Source of the DNA: CAYRTD01 sp964426915
Lineage (GTDB): Bacteria; Bacteroidota; Bacteroidia; Bacteroidales; GCA-2748055
Assembly (NCBI GenBank): GCA_964426915.1
Contig: CAYRTD010000023.1
Coordinates: forward strand, 1-37,963
Reading direction: 5' to 3'
Length of the DNA stretch: 37,963 nucleotides
Shown here: positions 33,828-37,963 of the stretch, in pieces
Layout of the letters: every line of letters starts with the position of its first letter
Position numbering within the stretch: the stretch's first letter is position 1
Position numbers and translations under genes: made by a program
The notes under the pieces: generated by a model
What the model saw: only the letters and a program-made list of their open reading frames with translations
Databases searched by the model: none
Told to the model about the DNA's origin: nothing

Positions 33828-34205
33828 ATGGAAGATCTGAAAATTAAACCCACCGGTAAATCATTGAATGTGGAAATGGCAGAAGGTAAGCTGACTTTTT
33901 CAGGTTGTTCAATCATTAATGATCCAAAAACGTTTTTCAATCCGATATTACGATGGGTGGAAGATTATAGCAAAAATCCTCCAAAGGAAACCCTTGTCGA
34001 TGTCAAATTTGAATATATTGATAGCGCCTCTGTAAAATCATTTTTTGAGATCCTTAAGGAATTAAGCCATGCTACGCGCTTTAAAAAACTTTCCGTTAAC
34101 TGGCATTATGATCTTGATGATCCGGAAATACTTGAGCTGGGAGAAATTATCCAGAATAAACTTAATGTGGAGTTTAATTTCCTTGAGTATAATGATGAAG
34201 AGTAA
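33828..34205 (+). CDS. SiaC-like (DUF1987) regulatory phosphoprotein
   Basis: This 125-aa protein matches DUF1987, the family of Pseudomonas SiaC. SiaC is phosphorylated and dephosphorylated on a Thr by SiaB and SiaA and controls the diguanylate cyclase SiaD. Visible family features are KIKPTGKSLNVEMAEGKLTFSG, the FFNPILRWVEDYSKNPP helix (36-52) and the strand-loop VKFEYIDSASVKSFFEIL. At the phosphoacceptor position, where the family usually reads Tyr-x-Asn-Thr-Ser-Ser, this protein has Tyr-Ile-Asp-Ser-Ala-Ser, so Ser66 would replace Thr. No SiaA, SiaB or SiaD homologue is in the window. Its place divergent from wza makes a role in controlling biofilm polymer output attractive but unproven. 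Confidence 0.85.
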   Translation: MEDLKIKPTGKSLNVEMAEGKLTFSGCSIINDPKTFFNPILRWVEDYSKNPPKETLVDVKFEYIDSASVKSFFEILKELSHATRFKKLSVNWHYDLDDPEILELGEIIQNKLNVEFNFLEYNDEE

Positions 34206-34240
34206 GAATAATTCTTACTGCAGACAGGCACTGAAATATT

Positions 34241-34274
34241 TCACAGATATCGGACATTATGGACAGACTAATTA
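34241..34274 (-). repeat. Dispersed structured repeat, element D (half copy)
   Basis: On the minus strand, AATTAGTCTGTCCATAATG followed by TCCGATATCTG is almost the same as the left end of element A (8662-8690), differing by a 2-bp deletion and a few substitutions. Only one arm is evident, between the convergent SiaC-like and NUDIX genes; the TAA stop of the NUDIX gene lies at its edge. Confidence 0.65.
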
Positions 34275-34793
34275 CTGGGGAGGCAGCAAATATAACTCAT
34301 CTAAAATACCAATCTCTTTTTCCAGGTTCAGAGTAAAAATGCCGGCATTCATTTTCCTTTTAATCTCTAAAATACCCCAAAATCTTCCATCAGCCAGTTC
34401 GGTTTTATCGATTACCGGAATTTGATCAGAAACCAGATAAAAAAGATATACCAGTTCCCGTTCAACCTCTGTTTCCCAAATATATTTCTTGAGAAATATT
34501 GCCTCATCGACATTTATTCCAATCTCCTCCCCGCTTTCCTTCGACAGGGCTTCTTCAATCGATTCACCATAGCTTACATGCCCGCCTACAGCAGTATCCC
34601 ACTTCTCCGGCTGAACCTTTTTGTTAGCAGATCGAAATTGGAGGAATAACTCGCCCCTGGGATTAAAAAAATGCATATGAATAACGGGGTGTAACAATTT
34701 CTCTTCCTTAAAATGAAATGCAGATCGCTTTTCTTTTCCTGTCACATTTCCGTCAATATCTACTATTGGAAGTATTTCTTCGGATTGTCTCAT
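34272..34793 (-). CDS. NUDIX hydrolase
   Basis: Starting at the ATG at 34791-34793 gives 173 aa. An upstream GTG at 34811 would lie inside the -7 box at 34811-34818. The NUDIX box is complete except for one conservative change: Gly71, Glu77, then KESGEEIGI (85-93), with Lys85 replacing the usual Arg. EILPIVDIDGNVTGKEKRSAFH near the start and LHPVIHMHFFNPRGELFLQFR are typical of the IDI/YfcD-like subgroup with a DxxGxxxG-type lead. Such enzymes hydrolyse nucleoside diphosphate-linked compounds or isomerise isopentenyl diphosphate; which applies here is unknown. It is convergent with the SiaC-like gene and probably unrelated to polysaccharide synthesis. Confidence 0.9.
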   Translation of the reverse strand: MRQSEEILPIVDIDGNVTGKEKRSAFHFKEEKLLHPVIHMHFFNPRGELFLQFRSANKKVQPEKWDTAVGGHVSYGESIEEALSKESGEEIGINVDEAIFLKKYIWETEVERELVYLFYLVSDQIPVIDKTELADGRFWGILEIKRKMNAGIFTLNLEKEIGILDELYLLPPQ

Positions 34794-34810
34794 AATGTTT
34801 TTTTGAAGCA

Positions 34811-34818
34811 CAAAAATA
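34811..34818 (-). promoter_or_regulatory. Putative -7 box of the NUDIX gene
   Basis: The minus strand reads TATTTTTG, matching TAnnTTTG, 17 bp upstream of the chosen ATG. No -33 TTG was identified. It supports the ATG at 34793 over the GTG at 34811. Confidence 0.4.
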
Positions 34819-35043
34819 CGTAAAAATCATATCTTTTTTTGGAAGTTCAGGGCCGTCATTCAGCTTTTGCAATTCTGACATTACAAATTAAAACCCAAAT
34901 TCTAAAAACATTGCATTTTGACAAACCTTACCCATTCATTAATCTGTTATATAATACTCTGCACCTGTTAATTCATTATGCCTAACAATACCATTTTGCC
35001 TCAGTGAAACAGAATCCGAAAAAATAAAAACACACATTTTTCA

Positions 35044-35051
35044 TATATTTG
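35044..35051 (+). promoter_or_regulatory. Putative -7 box of wecB
   Basis: TATATTTG matches TAnnTTTG, 24 bp upstream of the ATG at 35076. A TTG-initiated reading would start within this box, so the ATG is preferred. A -33 element is not evident. Confidence 0.45.
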
Positions 35052-35075
35052 TCCCAAACTATTAAATTTCTCTCT

Positions 35076-36230
35076 ATGAAAATTCTATCCGTTGTTGGCG
35101 CACGACCCAATTTCATGAAAATCTCTCCATTCATCAAGGCAGTGAAAGAATACCGATCGGATTCAAAATTGCACCATGTGCTGGTGCATACCGGTCAGCA
35201 TTATGATGTGAGAATGTCAGAACAGTTTTTCAGGGAACTGAATATACCCGAACCCGACATCAATCTTGAAATAGGTTCAGGAACCCACGCCGAACAGGTA
35301 GGGCAAACCATGATAGCATTTGAAAAAGTATTAAAACAGGAAAAACCCGATTGGGTGGTAGTCGTTGGGGATGTAAATGCTACACTCGCCTGCTCCGTTA
35401 CGGCAAAAAAAGAACAGGTAAAATGCTGCCATATCGAAGCAGGACTGCGTTCAAGGGATATGAAAATGCCGGAAGAAATAAACCGGCTTGTTACCGATCG
35501 ATTATGTGACCTTCTTCTTACCCCAGACAAACATTCCTCGGAAAACCTGAGAAAAGAAGGAGTCCCTGAAAATAAAATCGGGTTTGTAGGGAATATAATG
35601 ATCGACACGCTTGAAGCAAACCGGAATAAAGCTGAACATGTATCCCTTAATGAGATTCTTATAAAAAATAAAATCAAAGATCTTGACTCCGCAACAAAAA
35701 TGCTTGATAAAGAAAATTATGCGGTAATAACTCTTCATCGCCCTTCCAATGTTGACCACAAAGATATATTGGGTCCTATTCTCAGCTTTCTTACTGATGA
35801 AGTATCGAAAGATATGGATCTTGTATGGCCCATTCACCCACGCACCCGTAAAATGGCAGAAGAATATGGTCTCTGGGATGAACTTGTAAATACCGAAGGG
35901 CTTTATTTGCTCGAACCCGTAGGCTACCATGATATGCTCAAGTTAAATATGGGTGCCAGGATCATGTTTACCGATAGTGGTGGTCTGCAGGAAGAATGTA
36001 CCGTACTGGGGACACCCTGCCTCACCCTGCGCTGGAATACCGAAAGACCGGTTACCCTGCGTGAACATGGCGGAGCAAGCGTACTGGTAGGCAATAATAT
36101 TGAAAGAATAAGAAAAGAATACCGCAATACCATCATTCAACCCCGAAAACCGGAAAGACCTCCCCTTTGGGACGGAAAAACAGCAGAAAGGTGTGTGGAA
36201 GCATTGGTGAATTTTAAAGAAAATTTATAG
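35076..36230 (+). CDS. wecB: UDP-N-acetylglucosamine 2-epimerase (non-hydrolysing)
   Basis: This 384-aa enzyme interconverts UDP-GlcNAc and UDP-ManNAc. The ATG chosen gives the canonical start MKILSVVGARPNFMKISPF. HTGQHYDVRMSEQFF (38-52), VVVVGDVNATLACS (94-107, Asp99), HIEAGLRSRDMKMPEEINR (119-137, Glu121 and Glu134), FVGNIMIDTLE, ITLHRPSNVD with the conserved His, and MFTDSGGLQEE near the C-terminus are all present. Length is normal. It provides UDP-ManNAc, a likely donor for the GT26 enzyme at 8.8 kb. By eye its base composition is less AT-rich than the GT genes, consistent with a more conserved core gene beside a variable locus. It ends 9 bp from the convergent lipoprotein gene. Confidence 0.95.
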   Translation: MKILSVVGARPNFMKISPFIKAVKEYRSDSKLHHVLVHTGQHYDVRMSEQFFRELNIPEPDINLEIGSGTHAEQVGQTMIAFEKVLKQEKPDWVVVVGDVNATLACSVTAKKEQVKCCHIEAGLRSRDMKMPEEINRLVTDRLCDLLLTPDKHSSENLRKEGVPENKIGFVGNIMIDTLEANRNKAEHVSLNEILIKNKIKDLDSATKMLDKENYAVITLHRPSNVDHKDILGPILSFLTDEVSKDMDLVWPIHPRTRKMAEEYGLWDELVNTEGLYLLEPVGYHDMLKLNMGARIMFTDSGGLQEECTVLGTPCLTLRWNTERPVTLREHGGASVLVGNNIERIRKEYRNTIIQPRKPERPPLWDGKTAERCVEALVNFKENL

Positions 36231-36239
36231 CCTCGTCAA

Positions 36240-37124
36240 TTAATCCACTAAATTCTCCCTTATCTCTTCAATTACCCTGGTGATCTCATTCACATTTTCA
36301 TCATTGAACTCCGATTCATATTCGGTAGCGGTAATTTTTTTTTGGGCTGTATCCAGATTAAAATCTTTTTCATCATAATAAATCTCATACCTGGCATAAG
36401 CTTTCCTCAAACGCTTCAGCATAAGAATATATTCCGTTATGCGTATATCTTCCTGATAGTTACTTAAAAGATAAATTAAACTGTTCAGCGAATACTTCTG
36501 CTCAGCGATCCTGTCCATTATCTCCATATTGTAGGGATTCGACTCAAGAATATTGCAGGCTATATACAGGGCTTCAACCCATCCTCCCATAACAATGAGG
36601 GCAGCATGTGAATCCCGGTTATTCTCTTTCAGATACTTGTCGGTCCTTTCATAGATTTTCGACGCTAAACGCGATAATGAATCCTGATCCGGAAAATCCT
36701 CGTCCAGCTTTTCAAAAATATCTTCATAATAATCGCGGGGAATCCCCATTTTCTCAGAAAGAATCTCTACAACAGTGAAATAACGGGCAGTCATCATCTT
36801 CTGATCGAAAATACGTGCATAATGCAGGTCTACACCGTATACGCCAAGGGCAATGGCGACTTCATGTGGCTTCCGGTAGCGTGAAAAACGATCGGGAGAA
36901 TTGATAATCTCCGGATCAAAATTCGCGCCGGCCTTATGAAAAATCCGACTCATCTCCTCCGGCATATACATATTATAGAAAATTTCCCTCACCCTCTGGG
37001 GCTCATTATAGTCCTCCGTTATAGCTCCAGTAATACTCTCTTTCTGTCTGTCTTCCTGATCCTTGCAGGAATTAATCACTAATAGTGAGAATGACAAAAA
37101 CGCAAGAAAAATTTTATAGTTCAT
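36240..37124 (-). CDS. Hypothetical lipoprotein
   Basis: This 294-aa protein starts at the ATG at 37122-37124, giving the lipoprotein signal MNYKIFLAFLSFSLLVINSC (Cys20); an 11-residue longer frame would put polar residues ahead of it. The mature part is mostly alpha-helical and acidic, with segments such as REIFYNMYMPEEMSRIFHKA, HEVAIALGVYGVDLHYARIF and HAALIVMGGWVEALYIACNIL. Repeated hydrophobic helices without membrane character suggest a helical-repeat domain. I do not recognise a named family; similar proteins seem to be widespread, unannotated lipoproteins in Bacteroidota. Its tail-to-tail neighbour is wecB, and no function can be inferred. It is probably not part of the polysaccharide operon. 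Confidence 0.85.
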   Translation of the reverse strand: MNYKIFLAFLSFSLLVINSCKDQEDRQKESITGAITEDYNEPQRVREIFYNMYMPEEMSRIFHKAGANFDPEIINSPDRFSRYRKPHEVAIALGVYGVDLHYARIFDQKMMTARYFTVVEILSEKMGIPRDYYEDIFEKLDEDFPDQDSLSRLASKIYERTDKYLKENNRDSHAALIVMGGWVEALYIACNILESNPYNMEIMDRIAEQKYSLNSLIYLLSNYQEDIRITEYILMLKRLRKAYARYEIYYDEKDFNLDTAQKKITATEYESEFNDENVNEITRVIEEIRENLVD

Positions 37125-37195
37125 ATATATGCTTGAAATTCTGAAATAAATATACATAAAGTTGTGGAGAAATAGGTGGAAGAAATGGGAAAAAC

Positions 37196-37293
37196 GGTAA
37201 TCGGTGATCGGTAATCGGTAATCGGTGTCGGTAATCGGTAATCAGTAATCGGTAATCGGTGTCGGTAATTGGTGATCGGCGTGTAGGTAATCG
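37196..37293. repeat. Heptamer array 1 (GGTAATC/GGTGATC)
   Basis: Successive units read GGTAATC, GGTGATC, GGTAATC, GGTAATC, GGTGTC, GGTAATC, GGTAATC, AGTAATC, GGTAATC, GGTGTC, GGTAATT, GGTGATC and then degenerate copies. The unit is the reverse complement of GATTACC/GATCACC in array 3. Confidence 0.85.
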
Positions 37294-37358
37294 TTGATTC
37301 TTGTTGATAATGAGTAGGGGTAATGTGGGTTTAGTTGATATGTTTCAGGATCGTTCCA

Positions 37359-37500
37359 GGGTTTCTGAGTTTTTATAGTTTAAAATTTATTGTATTCCGG
37401 AATTATGAGATGAACTTTTCGATAAAGAATAAAAAATCATGTTAATTCTTGAATCATGTAAATCATGGTTCAGACAAGGTTGGTTGCTGGGGTTTAATCG
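37359..37500. repeat. Direct repeat of about 140 bp, left copy
   Basis: From GGGTTTCTGAG through TTTAAAATTTATTG, GAATTATGAGATGAACTTTT and ATCATGGTTCAGACAAGG to GGGGTTTAATCG, this block recurs at 37668-37811 with an offset of about 310 bp and only about a dozen differences. It includes a mini-repeat of AATCATGTAAATCATG-type words. Confidence 0.85.
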
Positions 37501-37563
37501 TTTAATCGTTTATGGGTTGATAGGTTTAAGGGTTTATGTGTTTCAGGATTTCAAGGTAGTTTG

Positions 37564-37661
37564 CCTCCTGATTACTGATTACTGATTACTGCCTCCTGAT
37601 TACTGATTACTGATTACTGATTACTGCCTCCTGATTACTGCCTCCTGCCTCCTGCCTCCTG
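37564..37661. repeat. Heptamer array 2, two-word array (CCTCCTG and ATTACTG)
   Basis: Fourteen consecutive 7-bp units without interruption use only two words. With C for CCTCCTG and A for ATTACTG the order is C A A A C A A A A C A C C C. It lies between the two copies of the 140-bp direct repeat. Confidence 0.93.
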
Positions 37662-37667
37662 TTTTCA

Positions 37668-37811
37668 GGGTTTCAGAGTTCTTATCGTTTAAAATTTATT
37701 GTATTCCCGGAATTATGAGATGAACTTTTCGATAAAGAATAAAAAATCATGTAAATCCTTGAATCATGTAAATCATGGTTCAGACAAGGATGGGGTGCTG
37801 GGGTTTAATCG
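37668..37811. repeat. Direct repeat of about 140 bp, right copy
   Basis: Second copy of the block at 37359-37500, with small differences (for example an extra C in TTCCCGG and GTAAATCCTT for GTTAATTCTT). It is followed, like the first, by TTTAATCG runs. Confidence 0.85.
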
Positions 37812-37857
37812 TTGAATCGTTTAATCGTTTATGGGTTTACGGTTACTTATGGGTTTT

Positions 37858-37963
37858 ACCGATCACACCGATCACGATCACCGTTCACCCTTCACTGTTC
37901 ACTGTTCACACCGATCACCGATCACCGATCACCGATCACCGATCACCGATTACCGATCACCGA
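37858..37963. repeat. Heptamer array 3 (GATCACC/GTTCACT), open at window edge
   Basis: Units of 7 bp such as GATCACC, GTTCACC, CTTCACT, GTTCACT and GATTACC are repeated, the last part being an almost pure run of GATCACC. It is in opposite orientation to array 1. Confidence 0.88.

Larger units (their letters stand above)
37125..37963. other. Non-coding region rich in short and long repeats
   Basis: These 839 bp hold no supported gene. They contain three arrays of 7-bp units (37196-37293, 37564-37661, 37858-37963), a direct duplication of about 140 bp (37359-37500 and 37668-37811), and short TTTAATCG tandem runs (around 37493-37512 and 37803-37830). The last array continues past the window edge. 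Confidence 0.8.

Noticed and set aside
37196..37963. Possible CRISPR array
   Set aside because: The repeats are 7 bp with no unique spacers and no cas genes nearby; the period is far too short.

Overview
The window looks like a chromosomal exopolysaccharide or capsule locus from a low-GC member of the Bacteroidota. The evidence is: two secreted proteins with type IX secretion (T9SS) C-terminal sorting domains, BACON domains, a Wza lipoprotein next to a Wzc-type tyrosine autokinase, AT-rich intergenic DNA, and repeated matches to the Bacteroidota -7 promoter box TAnnTTTG just upstream of the most plausible start codons. An anaerobic or marine Bacteroidales/Marinilabiliales-type host fits, but rank below phylum is inference.

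Layout. 1-909 (-): the N-terminal part of a secreted SGNH esterase that runs off the left edge. 1376-7708 (+): a compact operon of two GT2s, a GT8, a Wzy-like polymerase, a Wzx flippase and a hexapeptide acyltransferase. 7721-14458 (-): six loosely spaced genes (GT2, GT26/TagA-WecG, GT2, TupA-like ATP-grasp, GT4, GT2), with structured repeat elements in two of the gaps. 14671-20370 (+): two large T9SS-exported proteins, a beta-helix/PKD/F5-8C protein and a DUF1593/BACON protein whose BACON repeats are tandem and identical at the DNA level. 20390-27515 (-): a tight operon with an SGNH + MBOAT O-acylation pair, a UGM/PPOX-like flavoprotein, and a CDP-sugar set (reductase, RmlC-like epimerase, RfbG, RfbF). 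27866-28942 (+): a YdcF/ElyC-type protein apparently split by an inserted beta-sandwich. 28996-33494 (-): GT4, Wzc, Wza. 33828-37124: a SiaC-like (DUF1987) regulator, a NUDIX hydrolase, WecB and an unknown lipoprotein. 37125-37963: non-coding DNA full of 7-bp repeat arrays and a duplicated block of about 140 bp.

Together the genes specify most of a Wzx/Wzy-dependent polysaccharide pathway. WecB makes UDP-ManNAc, a likely donor for the GT26 enzyme. RfbF/RfbG plus the epimerase and reductase make a CDP-6-deoxyhexose; RfbH, needed for 3,6-dideoxyhexoses, is absent. The flavoprotein may convert a sugar nucleotide to a furanose. Seven further GTs extend the repeat unit, and TupA-like, LbH and MBOAT/SGNH enzymes decorate it. 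Wzx flips it, Wzy polymerises it, and Wzc/Wza control length and export. No initiating phosphoglycosyl transferase is visible, so that step must be encoded elsewhere.

The least ordinary elements are the family of nested inverted repeats (8.7, 12.2, 27.7, 34.25 kb), the heptamer arrays at the right end, the split YdcF protein, the recent BACON expansion, and the combination of a CDP-6-deoxyhexose pathway with a mutase-like flavoprotein.
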